The notes: generated by a model not told the origin, from the sequence alone. 61,415 nt of DNA from Paractinoplanes toevensis (GCF_018332695.1 NZ_BOQN01000090.1:1-61415); one strand, 5' to 3'. Shown: positions 17,472-26,100, counted from the stretch's first letter. Translations and numbers: made by a program.

Positions 17472-18126
17472 TCAGCAACTGGGTCAGATAGGCGGGGTCC
17501 ACCCCGACCAGGGAACGGCGCAGGTGGACCCCGTCGGTCGCGGGCAGCTCCAGCTCGGCCGGCACGGCCAGCACGACCGCCCCGGAGGCGAGCGCGCTGG
17601 CCACGCCGGTCGGCGAGTCCTCGATCGCGACGCACTGCTCGATCGGCACGCCCAGCAGGGCGGCCGCCGTCCGGTAGGGCTCGGGGTCGGGTTTGGGCAT
17701 GGTGACCTCGTCACCACAGACCACCACGTCGAAGTTCTCCCGGCCCAGGGTGTCGAGGGCGGCCTCGACCAGGATGCGGCCGGTGGAGGTCACCAGTGCG
17801 GTGGGCAGGCCGGCCAGCTTGACCGCGCGCAGCAGCTCGGCCGCGCCGGGACGCCACACCAGACCCTCGCGGAACAGGTTGAACACCCGCGAGGTCAGCC
17901 ACTTGACGTCCGGTTCCTCGGGGCGGTCGGGCTGGCCGAGATCCTCCCGGAAGATCCGCATGCTCGACGACATGCTGCCGCCGACCATCGCGGCCCGCGC
18001 CTCCGGCGACAGCGTGCCACCGGCCCACGCGGCCAGTTCGTGCAGCGCGATCTCCCAGACCTTCTCGCTGTCCACCAGCGTGCCGTCCATGTCGAAGAGC
18101 ACCGCGGCGGGTTGTTGTGAGTTCAT
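17440..18126 (-). CDS. HAD superfamily phosphatase (beta-phosphoglucomutase-like)
   Basis: 228-aa hydrolase of small phosphorylated metabolites. HAD motifs: VLFDMDGTLVDSE (nucleophile and acid Asp), VTSTGR (motif II Thr/Ser), Lys in MPKPDPEPY, and the motif IV acidic pair in IEDSPTGV. The cap domain sits between motifs I and II, as in subfamily I. The ATG at 18126 is chosen because homology starts at once (MNSQQPAAVLFDMDG); the ribosome site is weak, and a longer frame upstream runs into the divergent kinase-like gene. It overlaps the permease end tail to tail. Confidence 0.92.
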   Translation of the reverse strand: MNSQQPAAVLFDMDGTLVDSEKVWEIALHELAAWAGGTLSPEARAAMVGGSMSSSMRIFREDLGQPDRPEEPDVKWLTSRVFNLFREGLVWRPGAAELLRAVKLAGLPTALVTSTGRILVEAALDTLGRENFDVVVCGDEVTMPKPDPEPYRTAAALLGVPIEQCVAIEDSPTGVASALASGAVVLAVPAELELPATDGVHLRRSLVGVDPAYLTQLLITQRLLQPEH

Positions 18127-18169
18127 CGCGGCCAATTCTTCCCGCCCGGCCGGGTATCCGGGGCGGCGT

Positions 18170-18910
18170 GTGACGCAAGTGGCAGAGTTGACCCCCGTGC
18201 AGCCTCCGGAGACCGACTTCGGCGACGACATCGCCGTCCCCGCCGCCGTGACCATGCTGGCCGCGGGCCGCCCGCTGACCCCGATTTGGCGCAATGTCCT
18301 CGGCGGCCTGACATATCGCATCGGGACCGACTATTTCGTGAAGTTCGCCCCACGCGGGTCGGATCTGCCGCTGCGCAACGAGGCCGGCCGGCTGGCGTGG
18401 GCCGCCTCCTACACTCCCGTTCCCGAGGTCGTCAGCAGCGGCGCGGACGACACCGGCGAGTGGTTGGTGACCAAAGCGATCAACGGCTGGTCCGCCGTCG
18501 ACAAGCGCTGGGACAAGGCCACGGCGGTGACGGCTATCGCGACCGGGCTGAAAGAGCTGCACAACGGCGTACCCGTCAAGGAATGCCCTTTCGACTGGAG
18601 CGTCGAGCGCCGCCTCGAAAAAGTTGACCGGGACAAGATCGGAAACCCGCCGGCCATCGACCGCCTCGTCGTCTGCCACGGCGACCCCTGCGCCCCCAAC
18701 ACCCTGCTCGGCCCGGACGGCCGCTGGGTCGCCCACGTCGACATGGCCGCCCTCGGCGTGGCCGACCGCTGGGCCGACCTGGCGGTGGCGTCCTACAGCC
18801 TGAGCTGGAACTACGGCGACGGCTGGGAAGAGCTGTTCTTCGCTACCTACGGCATCGCCCCCGATCCGGAACGCATCGCCTACTACCGGTTGTTGTGGGA
18901 TCTAGGCTGA
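18170..18910 (+). CDS. aminoglycoside 3'-phosphotransferase-like kinase
   Basis: 246-aa kinase of the APH/choline kinase fold. Brenner motif VVCHGDPCAPN (catalytic Asp), metal-binding Asp in HVDMAALGVADRWADLA, a pattern close to the IDxGRLGVADRYQD of APH(3') enzymes, and an N-lobe Lys in YFVKFAPRG. Resistance is not proven: actinomycetes have many such proteins with other substrates. The GTG at 18170 is one of three in-frame GTG codons (18170, 18179, 18197) and none has a good ribosome site. It diverges from the HAD gene over 43 bases. Confidence 0.85.
   Translation: MTQVAELTPVQPPETDFGDDIAVPAAVTMLAAGRPLTPIWRNVLGGLTYRIGTDYFVKFAPRGSDLPLRNEAGRLAWAASYTPVPEVVSSGADDTGEWLVTKAINGWSAVDKRWDKATAVTAIATGLKELHNGVPVKECPFDWSVERRLEKVDRDKIGNPPAIDRLVVCHGDPCAPNTLLGPDGRWVAHVDMAALGVADRWADLAVASYSLSWNYGDGWEELFFATYGIAPDPERIAYYRLLWDLG
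18903..18908 (+). promoter_or_regulatory. putative -10 box of a leaderless DUF2071 gene
   Basis: TAGGCT lies inside the last codons of the kinase gene, 7 bases before the ATG at 18916. Confidence 0.5.
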
Positions 18911-18915
18911 CATCC

Positions 18916-19641
18916 ATGTCCGTCGAGGAGGTCACCCCCGAGACGATCCGGCCGGTGCGCCGGTCGATCCTGGTGCAACGCTGGACCGACCTGACGTTCC
19001 TGCACTGGCCGATCGACCCGGACGTCGTCGCGCCGCTGCTGCCCGCCGGCACCACCCCCGACCTGCTCGGCGGTGTCACCTACGTCGGGTTGATCGCGTT
19101 CCGGATGGAGGGCCTCGGCTTCCTGCGCGGCCCCGGCCTGCCCTACCTGGGCACGTTCGCCGAGACCAACGTGCGTCTCTACAGCGTCGACCGGCGCGGC
19201 CATCGCGCGGTCGTGTTCCTGTCGCTCGACGCCGAACGCCTGCTGCCGGTGCTCACCGCGCGAGCGTGGCTCCGCCTGCCGTACATGTGGTCGCGGATGC
19301 GCCTGCGACACGAGGGCGACGTCATCACGTACACATCGAAACGCCGCTGGCCGCAACCGAGAGGCACGAGCAGCACCCTCACCGTCCGCATCGGCGATGA
19401 AATCGCCGAACCCACCGCACTCGAACACTTCGTCACCGCCCGCTGGGGTCTGCACACGAACGCGTGGGGCCGCACCATCCACCTGCCCAACGAACACCCC
19501 CGCTGGCCGCTGCGCCGCGCAACGCTCCTCGACCTCGACGACGAGCTGGTCGCGGCAACCGGCCTGCCCACCCCGAAGGGCCCGCCGGCCAGCGTCCTCT
19601 ACTCCCCCGGCGTCAAGGTCAACTTCGGAAAACCCCTCTAG
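18916..19641 (+). CDS. DUF2071 (YqjF-like) family protein
   Basis: 241-aa soluble protein of the acetoacetate-decarboxylase-like DUF2071 family; function unknown. Family features are the opening RSILVQRWTDLTFLHWPIDPDVVAPLLP, the central FAETNVRLYSVDRRGHRAVVFLSLDAERLL and the ending VLYSPGVKVNFG. The ATG at 18916 is 5 bases after the kinase-like gene stop and lacks a ribosome site; the -10 box overlapping that stop suggests an independent leaderless transcript. Confidence 0.9.
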   Translation: MSVEEVTPETIRPVRRSILVQRWTDLTFLHWPIDPDVVAPLLPAGTTPDLLGGVTYVGLIAFRMEGLGFLRGPGLPYLGTFAETNVRLYSVDRRGHRAVVFLSLDAERLLPVLTARAWLRLPYMWSRMRLRHEGDVITYTSKRRWPQPRGTSSTLTVRIGDEIAEPTALEHFVTARWGLHTNAWGRTIHLPNEHPRWPLRRATLLDLDDELVAATGLPTPKGPPASVLYSPGVKVNFGKPL

Positions 19642-19728
19642 ACGTACGCCGTCGGGGCCCCCAACCGCACCGGCGCCCACCGCCGAGGCGGCCGGGCCGC
19701 TGCCACGCAAGGCCGTCGCGGGCCGCCG

Positions 19729-19748
19729 GGTGGCAGCGACTTGCCACC
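19729..19748 (+). promoter_or_regulatory. hairpin just before a membrane protein gene
   Basis: GGTGGCA-GCGACT-TGCCACC, 7-bp stem ending 8 bases before the ATG at 19757. It could be a terminator for the DUF2071 gene or control access to the start. Confidence 0.3.
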
Positions 19749-19756
19749 ATCGAGTC

Positions 19757-20287
19757 ATGGATGACGATCAGTACCCCGGCAACCCGCTGGCGCCCATCGG
19801 CCTGCTCCTCAGCATCCTGGGCGGCCCGGTCGGCCTGATCGTCTCGTTCCTGGCCCTGCGCCGCGCCGACCGCACCGGCGAGGGCCGCAGGATGGCCGTG
19901 GCCGGCCTGGTCATCTCGGCGGTCTGGCTGGTGGCCGGTGTGTTCACCCTGGCCAACATCGCCAACCCCGGCGACCCACCGATCGACGAGTCCATGATCG
20001 CCCGCCCCACCGGCACCACGGTAACGGTGAACCCCGACGTGCCCGACGAGACGACACCCCCGGCCATCACCGCCCGTGACCTGGCATCAAAGGGCAAGAC
20101 CTTCACCCTGTCCGGCCACGCCATAACGGAGAGCGCCGAGAACGAGGTGCTCACCACCGTCGACGGCGTCCGCGTCCTGCTGCGCGGCACCCCACTGGGC
20201 GACCTGGCGGAGGACGACGACTTCGACGCCACCGTGACGGTGACCGGCACGAAGGCCAACGGCCTCCCGCTGCAGCCAAGCCCGTAA
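19757..20287 (+). CDS. DUF4190-type small membrane protein with an extracytoplasmic domain
   Basis: 176-aa protein. Two hydrophobic segments (about 10-33 and 45-67) are separated by the basic, Gly-rich loop RRADRTGEGRR, the DUF4190 pattern. The remaining 105 residues are hydrophilic and probably face outside; the stretch KGKTFTLSGHAITESAENEVLTTVDG looks like a small beta-barrel. No partner gene is obvious. Function unknown. Confidence 0.8.
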   Translation: MDDDQYPGNPLAPIGLLLSILGGPVGLIVSFLALRRADRTGEGRRMAVAGLVISAVWLVAGVFTLANIANPGDPPIDESMIARPTGTTVTVNPDVPDETTPPAITARDLASKGKTFTLSGHAITESAENEVLTTVDGVRVLLRGTPLGDLAEDDDFDATVTVTGTKANGLPLQPSP

Positions 20288-20690
20288 CCGCCTCGCCCAG
20301 CGCGAGCTGCTCCTTCGACGCGGCACCCAGCGCGACCTGCACCCTCGACGCGGCGGTCGGCGGCGCCAGCCGGCATGGAGTCGTGCGGGCGGTGCTCAGC
20401 GGGCGAACCGCCGATCTTGAGGAGTTTCGGTCGCGGGCCGGGCGCCCCGAACGGATTGCCCAGATCTTGATGACTTGCCGTGCGGAGCTTGCCGGAACTC
20501 AACATGATCGCGATGCGAGCCCTGCTCTGATCGGCGAAATGCCGGATATTGGACGATTGCTGAGCGAGGTTGTCCATCTCGTGGGCTGAGCAGCCAGTAT
20601 CCGGGAGCGGTGTCTTGCTTTTGAGACGGGCGCTCGGCATGCGGGAGGGCAGGCCAGCATGTAGGAACGCGGACCTGGGCTCATCGGTTC
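20288..20690. other. 403-base region without a convincing gene
   Basis: It holds a two-copy 30-bp repeat at its left end. A 68-codon frame (20383-20589, plus strand) has no family features. No terminator or tRNA was seen. Confidence 0.5.
20296..20355. repeat. two tandem 30-bp repeats
   Basis: Units 20296-20325 and 20326-20355 share CCCAGCGCGA-CTGC--CCT-CGACGCGGC and differ at about four positions. They lie just after the membrane protein gene and are not coding. Confidence 0.6.
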
Positions 20691-21395
20691 CTAGAAAACC
20701 AGGCCGCCGGTGGCGCGGAGGTTCTGGCCGGTGATCCAGCCGCCGTCGGCGGAGACCAGGAACGCGACCACGGCGGCGATGTCATCCGGAGTGCCCAGCC
20801 GCCCGAGCGTGGTCAGCTGGGCCGCCCGCTCGCGGGCCTCGTCGGAGTTGGCCGCCCGCTGCATATCGGTGTCGGTGGCGCCCGGCGATACTGTGTTGAC
20901 GGTGATCCCGCGCGGCCCGAGCTCCTTGGCCGCGACCGCGGTGACCTGCTCGAGGGCGGCCTTGCTCGCGCAGTAGAGCGACAGCCCCGGCCCGGCCAGC
21001 ACGGTGTTCAGCGTGGAGATGTTGACGATCCGCCCGCCGTCCCGCAGCAGCGGGATCGCCCGCTGGATGGCCAGCAGCGGAAACCGGAAGTTGACCGTGA
21101 ACACCCGGTCGATCTCTTCGGCGGTCAGCTCCGCGATCGGCGTCTGCGACACGACCGCCGCGTTGTTGACCAGAATGTCGAGCCCGTCCCCCACCTGCTC
21201 GAAGATCGCCGCCAGATTCCCGAGATCCCCCTGATCGGCCCGCACCGCCACGGTCCCGTCGACGAGATCCACCGGCTCCTCGTGCGCATAGGTGAACACC
21301 ACCCGCGCCCCCGCCCCGGCGAGCCGAGCCACGATGGCCCGCCCGATCCCCCGCGAGCCACCCGTCACAACCGCCGTCTTCCCGCTGAGCGTCAT
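20691..21395 (-). CDS. short-chain dehydrogenase/reductase
   Basis: NAD(P)-dependent oxidoreductase of the classical SDR type (234 aa). Cofactor motif TGGSRGIG near residues 11-18, NNAA motif, catalytic Ser in VNISTLN, YxxxK motif in YCASKAA, and PGATDTDM after strand 6. Substrate unknown; the pattern resembles 3-oxoacyl-ACP reductases and glucose dehydrogenases. The ATG at 21395 (MTLSGKTAVVTGG) is preferred over a TTG three codons upstream. It lies 125 bases downstream of the AraC-type gene in the same direction. Confidence 0.93.
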   Translation of the reverse strand: MTLSGKTAVVTGGSRGIGRAIVARLAGAGARVVFTYAHEEPVDLVDGTVAVRADQGDLGNLAAIFEQVGDGLDILVNNAAVVSQTPIAELTAEEIDRVFTVNFRFPLLAIQRAIPLLRDGGRIVNISTLNTVLAGPGLSLYCASKAALEQVTAVAAKELGPRGITVNTVSPGATDTDMQRAANSDEARERAAQLTTLGRLGTPDDIAAVVAFLVSADGGWITGQNLRATGGLVF

Positions 21396-21520
21396 GCCCG
21401 GCAACGCTAGACAACCCCCGCGGCCGGGTATTGAACAAATGCGCGCACTTTCCCCGGAAACGCCGACATCGCCGTCGCCGCGCGCAGAACTAGCCGCAAC
21501 GCCGAGCGGAGCGGCGGCTC

Positions 21521-22360
21521 TCAGGGGACGGCGGTGGGTGCCATAGGCCGATGCTGAACGAAAGCCCGCAGCTCGCCGGGCGTGACGCCGGCCATGACTC
21601 GCGTCTCCCGTGTCAGGTGCGGCTGGTCGGCGTATCCGCTCTCGATCGCGACCTCCGCCAGCGCCAGTCCCTCGGCGAGGAGCTGAACGGCTCGCTGGAA
21701 TCGGGTGATCCGGCCCACCGCCCCCGGCGGGAGCCCGAACGCGTCCCGGACCTCACGCTCCAGTCCGCGCCGCGCCACCCCCAGCTCGGCCGCGAGATCC
21801 CCGATCCGCAGTCGGCCGCCGGCCCGCTGCAGCCGCCGCCAAGCCGCCATGGCCAGGTCGGACTCCGCCCACTCCGGTCCGCGCAAGCCGCACACGCCGC
21901 CCGCTGTCGGCAGGCCGAGGCGGGTTGCCAGCAAGCGGTTCAAGAGGTCGAAGCGGCCCGGCCACGTTGCTGCTGCGGCCAGCCGTTCCGGCAGGTCGGT
22001 GGCCCATCGGCCGGGCAGCTCGTCGAGTCGCACCGTTCTGCCGGTCAGCTCGCGCATCGGCACGCCGAGCAGGCCCGCCGCGCCGGCCGGTGTCAGCCCG
22101 ACCGTGATGCCGTGCCCCCAGGTAGTCGGGCCGTTCGTGGTCGTTTCCGCGCGCGGGCCGGTGACCAGCGCCTTTTCCTCGGCGAAGTCCACGATGAGCG
22201 CGGCCAGGCTGATCGGCAGCAGCCGGTGCGGGATGGCGCGCCCGGTCAGCGACCGGAACCCGCCGTACCCGATCACGTGGCCCCGCAGCCGGCGCGCGGG
22301 GTTGCACTCGGCGGTCTCGCACCCGGCCGCTTCCGGGCGGACCGGCACGGAGTGGATCAC
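21521..22360 (-). CDS. AraC family transcriptional regulator
   Basis: 279-aa regulator. The N-terminal 160 residues are a ligand or dimerisation domain beginning near CNPARRLRGHVIGYGGFRS, the DUF6597-like pattern. The C-terminal AraC domain carries the two HTH units (LRIGDLAAELGVARRGLEREVRDAFGLPPG, then ALAEVAIESGYADQPHLTRETRVMAGVTPGELR). The following SDR gene is a likely target by position; this is inference. Confidence 0.9.
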   Translation of the reverse strand: MIHSVPVRPEAAGCETAECNPARRLRGHVIGYGGFRSLTGRAIPHRLLPISLAALIVDFAEEKALVTGPRAETTTNGPTTWGHGITVGLTPAGAAGLLGVPMRELTGRTVRLDELPGRWATDLPERLAAAATWPGRFDLLNRLLATRLGLPTAGGVCGLRGPEWAESDLAMAAWRRLQRAGGRLRIGDLAAELGVARRGLEREVRDAFGLPPGAVGRITRFQRAVQLLAEGLALAEVAIESGYADQPHLTRETRVMAGVTPGELRAFVQHRPMAPTAVP

Positions 22361-22419
22361 CGCAGCGCCCGGCTGGTCATTCTCCCAGCCTTCTCGTGCC
22401 CCTGCCGGAAGGTCAAGCC

Positions 22420-22971
22420 TCAGACCTTGGTGGGCAGGCGGCGGTGCAGCTCGGCGATCAGGACCTCGGGGCCGGGGGACATCAGGCCTACGTCGACCAG
22501 GTAGGAGACCTCGCCGCCGCGCTTGCGCGTCCGGGGTGCGCGGCCCACACCGTCACCCACCGTCGCAAAGTCCGGGGCGATCGGGGTGACCACCAGCTCC
22601 CGGAACGGGCCCCAGTGCCGCAGCGACACCGTGGCGACGCCGGCCCAGGGCAGATGCACGGGCTTGCGGCCGGTGGCGGCGAAGTCCAGGCCGTGCATGG
22701 AGCTGTGCAGCCAGCCCAGGCGCTTCCAGGCCAGCAGCAGGATGGCGGCGGACAGGACGGCTGGGACGATCAGGGCCATCTCCAGGAAGGTCACCACGCT
22801 GCCGGCCGGCAGCGGGTCACCGAAAGCCAGCCGCATCAGCAGGTACAGGCCGAGACAGATCACCCACACGGCCGCGGTCACCCACAGCATGGTCACGTAA
22901 ACCATGGCTCGGGGCTGGAAGAACGTCACGGTGTCGTCGGCCGGTCCGAGGACTTGGTCGATGTGCGCCAC
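22420..22971 (-). CDS. two-helix membrane protein with a PH-like domain
   Basis: 183-aa protein with two hydrophobic segments (about 23-45 and 60-82) and a C-terminal cytosolic part that looks like a bacterial PH domain (KPVHLPWAGVATVSLRHWGPFRELVVTP). The GTG at 22971 has no ribosome site; CATAAT ends 6 bases upstream, so the transcript may be leaderless. The frame is open further upstream but runs through the divergent GNAT gene. Function unknown. Confidence 0.75.
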   Translation of the reverse strand: MAHIDQVLGPADDTVTFFQPRAMVYVTMLWVTAAVWVICLGLYLLMRLAFGDPLPAGSVVTFLEMALIVPAVLSAAILLLAWKRLGWLHSSMHGLDFAATGRKPVHLPWAGVATVSLRHWGPFRELVVTPIAPDFATVGDGVGRAPRTRKRGGEVSYLVDVGLMSPGPEVLIAELHRRLPTKV

Positions 22972-23028
22972 CGTTGCATTATGCGGGTTTATAGAGCGGT
23001 TTGTCGGTCTCAACGGGATTATGGCGTT

Positions 23029-23496
23029 ATGACCGTGACGACGGCGATGTCGGCGCACCGGCTCACGGACCCGGACGAGCCGCTCTTCGCCGCTGCCTCC
23101 GCGCTGTTCGACGAGTACCGGCAGCACTACGGCGCCAACCCGGCCCCGGAAGCGGTCGCCGAGTGGGTGCTCGAACAGGTCCTCTCGTCCCGCGCCCGGA
23201 TCTACGTGGCCGGGACGCCGACGGAGGCGTACGGCATCTGCTCGATCGCGGTCGTTCCGGCCGCCCTCACCCTGCGCACCGTCTGGCTGGTGCGGGATCT
23301 TTTCGTCGCGCCGCAGGCGCGCGGGATGGGCGTCGCCCGCGCCCTGCTCGCGCAGGTCGCGGGCGAGGCCCGGACAGCCGGCGCGCACCGGCTGTCACTG
23401 CACACCGAGATCACCAATACCAGAGCAATTGAGCTGTACGCCCAGAACGGTTACACCGTGCTGACCGACGTGGCCCTGATGGATCACGTTCTGTAG
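23029..23496 (+). CDS. GNAT family N-acetyltransferase
   Basis: 155-aa acyl-CoA-dependent acetyltransferase; substrate unknown. Motif A is VRDLFVAPQARGMGVARALL, with the R/Q-x2-G-x-G/A loop that binds the CoA pyrophosphate, and motif B is AIELYAQNGYT. GATTAT lies 6 bases before the ATG without a Shine-Dalgarno sequence, so leaderless expression is possible. It diverges from the PH-like gene and ends 3 bases from the convergent phosphatidyltransferase gene. Confidence 0.92.
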   Translation: MTVTTAMSAHRLTDPDEPLFAAASALFDEYRQHYGANPAPEAVAEWVLEQVLSSRARIYVAGTPTEAYGICSIAVVPAALTLRTVWLVRDLFVAPQARGMGVARALLAQVAGEARTAGAHRLSLHTEITNTRAIELYAQNGYTVLTDVALMDHVL

Positions 23497-23499
23497 CCG

Positions 23500-24411
23500 T
23501 CAGACGGCGGACACCTGGTCGAGCTCCGGGGCCGGCACCGGGACCTTCGGCGCGGCGGCCATCTTGCGCTCGTACGTCCGGGTGGCGGTCCAGAGCTTGT
23601 AGATCAGCAGCAGCTCGAAGCCGATCATCAGAGCCGACGAGATCAGCGTGGTCCCGATGATCCAGTTCACCAGCGGACCGACGATGAACACGAACATCAT
23701 GAACTCGATGCCGCTGAACACGTGCGCCCGGATCCGCTGCCGGATCAGCGCGTTGCGGAACCGGATGAACAGGCCGAACCGGTTACGGAAGTCGCTGTGC
23801 ACGTCGACCACGTGGTCGGCCTCGGACACCGCGTCCACGGACACCGGGTGCTCGTCCGACTCGTCCTCGACGAAGCTCACCGGGGCGGCGTCCGGTCCGC
23901 GTACGGCCGTCAGGTTGTCCTTCATCACGGTCTTGACCTTGCCCATCTGCAGGGCGTTCAGGTACCGGAACATGTCCAGGAAGAGCACCAGGCCGGCGAG
24001 CCAGACGAAGAGGAAGTCGTGGGTCCGCTCGTACTGACCGCCGAACAGCCCGATCGTGCACACCACGACCCGGAGCCGGTCGAAGACGTAGTCGAGCCAC
24101 TGCCCGAACACTGAGCCGGTCCCGTTCAACCGGGCGATCTTGCCGTCCATGCAGTCGAGCACGAAGCTGACGTGGAACAGCAGCGCGCCGAGCGCCAGCC
24201 AGCCGTAACTACCCTGCCAGAAGCTGGCGGCCGCACCGATGCCGATCAGGAATGCCAGGAAGGTGAGCAGGTTGGGCGTGACCCACCGCCACGGTGCCAC
24301 CAGCCAGACGAGGCGTGAGGCCAGCGGATCGACGAGCCAGACGGTCCACCACGCATCCCGCCGCTTGTAGGTCCGGGAGCGGATTTCGCCGAGAGCGACC
24401 CGTCGCGCCAT
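23500..24411 (-). CDS. CDP-alcohol phosphatidyltransferase
   Basis: Membrane enzyme transferring a phosphatidyl-type group from a CDP-linked donor to an alcohol (303 aa). The signature D-x2-DG-x2-AR-x8-G-x3-D-x3-D is complete (DCMDGKIARLNG then FGQWLDYVFD). About six membrane segments. A hydrophilic insertion of roughly 60 residues (about 160-220), acidic and with several Val/Asp-rich turns, is longer than in the core family. Acceptor alcohol unknown. TGGAG lies 7 bases before the ATG, and TAAGGT at 24459-24464 may be its -10 box. Confidence 0.9.
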   Translation of the reverse strand: MARRVALGEIRSRTYKRRDAWWTVWLVDPLASRLVWLVAPWRWVTPNLLTFLAFLIGIGAAASFWQGSYGWLALGALLFHVSFVLDCMDGKIARLNGTGSVFGQWLDYVFDRLRVVVCTIGLFGGQYERTHDFLFVWLAGLVLFLDMFRYLNALQMGKVKTVMKDNLTAVRGPDAAPVSFVEDESDEHPVSVDAVSEADHVVDVHSDFRNRFGLFIRFRNALIRQRIRAHVFSGIEFMMFVFIVGPLVNWIIGTTLISSALMIGFELLLIYKLWTATRTYERKMAAAPKVPVPAPELDQVSAV

Positions 24412-24458
24412 GCAACAACTCCACCAGGGTGCCGAAAAGTGAACAAAGGAACGCGCGG

Positions 24459-24464
24459 ACCTTA
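24459..24464 (-). promoter_or_regulatory. putative -10 box for the CDP-alcohol phosphatidyltransferase gene
   Basis: TAAGGT on the minus strand, 47 bases before the ATG at 24411. Confidence 0.35.
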
Positions 24465-24566
24465 CCGGAACTATAACGACGGACGGAAGCCACGTTTGCC
24501 CCGCCGTGGCAGGATCTTGGGGCGGCCTTCGGTCGCGGCACGATGTCGGCCTTCGGGAGGCACACG

Positions 24567-25118
24567 ATGGACGCCGACCACGTAACGGGCGATCTCGAAA
24601 CGGTACTGCTCACCGAGGAGCAGATCCTGGCGCGAGTCGACGCGCTCGCCGCTGAGCTGCACGAACGCTACGCCGGCACGGTTCCCGTGATGATCGGCGT
24701 GCTGGGTGGTGCCGCCACCTTCACGGTCGATCTGGCCCGCGCCTACCCGGCTCCGGTGGAGATCGCCTGGATGGCGCTCAAGTCGTACAGCACCCGCAAC
24801 CGTGCCTCCGGCTCGGTCCGCCTTCTGAAGGACCTCGAGGTGGACATAACCGGTCGCGACGTGATCATCGTAGATGGCGTCATCGACACCGGCCTCACCA
24901 TGGCCTGGATGCTCAGCAATCTGGCCCAGCGCTCACCCCGATCGATCGCGGTCTGTGCGCTGCTCCGCAAGCCCGACACGGCCCGCTTCGCCGACACTCC
25001 CACGCACGTCGGTTTCGACGTCGGCCCGGGGCTGATCGTCGGGTACGGCCTGGACTATCAGGGCAAATACCGCAATCTACGCTGCGCGGCGATTCTGGCC
25101 CCGCAACTGACCCTGTGA
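24567..25118 (+). CDS. hypoxanthine phosphoribosyltransferase-like protein with altered active site
   Basis: 183-aa type I phosphoribosyltransferase closest to HPRT by the ending VGYGLDYQGKYRNL and the KDLEVDITGRDVIIVD region. Two active-site changes stand out. The PRPP loop reads VDGVIDTG, not VEDxxDTG, so the conserved Glu-Asp pair is Asp-Gly. The first loop is LGG where HPRT has LKG. The catalytic-base Asp in VIDTG is kept. It may be a paralogue with a different substrate or a binding role. The ATG at 24567 has GGGAGG 6 bases upstream. Confidence 0.82.
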   Translation: MDADHVTGDLETVLLTEEQILARVDALAAELHERYAGTVPVMIGVLGGAATFTVDLARAYPAPVEIAWMALKSYSTRNRASGSVRLLKDLEVDITGRDVIIVDGVIDTGLTMAWMLSNLAQRSPRSIAVCALLRKPDTARFADTPTHVGFDVGPGLIVGYGLDYQGKYRNLRCAAILAPQLTL

Positions 25119-25189
25119 CGCGGCTCTCTGCGGCGGGGGCTGAGCGCCGCGCGCGGCGCGGCCACCGAGTGCCGCACACGCACCGCACG

Positions 25190-25195
25190 TAGGCT
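25190..25195 (+). promoter_or_regulatory. putative -10 box of a leaderless PAC2 gene
   Basis: TAGGCT, 7 bases before the ATG at 25203. Confidence 0.5.
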
Positions 25196-25202
25196 GTCAC
25201 CT

Positions 25203-26072
25203 ATGACTGAGTTCGACGGCCTACCGCTGCTTCGCTCCCCTGTGGCCATCGCTGCCTTCGAGGGCTGGAACGATGCTGCGGATGCTTCCACCGCGGCCGT
25301 GGAACACCTCGAGCAGGTGTGGCAGGCCCGGGAGATCTCCACGATCGACCCGGAGGACTTCTACGACTTCCAGGTGAGCCGCCCCACCATCACGATGGCC
25401 GAGGGCGAGACCCGGAAGATCGAATGGCCGACCACCCGTTTCACGGTCGCCAGCCCCGAGGGCGCCGACCGCGACGTGGTGCTGATCCGCGGCATCGAGC
25501 CGAGCATGCGCTGGCGCACCTTCTGCGAGCAGGTCCTCGAGCTGTGCCACAGCCTGGAGGTCACCCGCATCGTGCTGCTGGGCGCCCTGCTCGCCGACGT
25601 GCCCTACACCCGCCCCCTGCCGATCAGCGGCTCGGCGAGCGACAACAACATCGCCGACAAGTACAAGGTGGTGCCGACCCGCTACGACGGGCCCACCGGC
25701 ATCGTCGGCGTCCTGCACGAGGCGGCCGGGCGGGCCGACCTGGAAGCGCTGTCGTTCTGGGTGCACGTCCCGCACTACGCCAACAACCCGCCCTGCCCGA
25801 AGGCGACCCTCGCCCTGCTGAGCCGCCTGGAGGACGTCCTCGACCTGCCGGTCCCGATGGCCGACCTGGCCGAGGAGGCCGACGAGTGGGAGAAGCGGGT
25901 CCGGGTGGCCGCCGAGCAGGACGCCGAGCTCGGTGAATACGTTCGCGAGCTCGAGGAGCGCGTCGGCGACGAGGGCATCCAGCCGCTGACCGGCGACGAG
26001 ATCGCCAGCGAGTTCGAGAAGTACCTGCGTCGCCGCGGCGGCTCGGCCGGCCCCACCGCCGGCTCCTGGTAA
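25203..26072 (+). CDS. PAC2 family protein (proteasome assembly chaperone-like)
   Basis: 289-aa protein of the PAC2 superfamily, named after a eukaryotic proteasome assembly chaperone; archaeal and actinobacterial members exist, but their role in bacteria is not settled. Features: AIAAFEGWNDAADASTAA near the N-terminus, IVLLGALLADVPYTRPLPISG in the core, and a C-terminal helical region of about 80 residues rich in Glu (EEADEWEKRVRVAAEQDAEL). It is 18 kb from the proteasome genes. It appears leaderless and is followed 28 bases later by the CadD-like gene. Confidence 0.9.
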   Translation: MTEFDGLPLLRSPVAIAAFEGWNDAADASTAAVEHLEQVWQAREISTIDPEDFYDFQVSRPTITMAEGETRKIEWPTTRFTVASPEGADRDVVLIRGIEPSMRWRTFCEQVLELCHSLEVTRIVLLGALLADVPYTRPLPISGSASDNNIADKYKVVPTRYDGPTGIVGVLHEAAGRADLEALSFWVHVPHYANNPPCPKATLALLSRLEDVLDLPVPMADLAEEADEWEKRVRVAAEQDAELGEYVRELEERVGDEGIQPLTGDEIASEFEKYLRRRGGSAGPTAGSW

Positions 26073-26100
26073 CCGCGCCCCGGCCCGATGGCGCCCGCCG

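Noticed and set aside
18170..18910. Calling the APH-like protein a proven aminoglycoside resistance enzyme
   Set aside because: Motifs support the kinase fold only; substrate residues of known resistance enzymes could not be confirmed by eye.
20415..20480. Possible dispersed repeat: GATCTTG followed by ACTTGC here and again near 60948
   Set aside because: Only about a dozen bases agree between the two places; chance cannot be excluded without a genome-wide count.
20383..20589. 68-codon plus-strand frame
   Set aside because: No ribosome site, no TANNNT box at the right distance and no recognisable motif.
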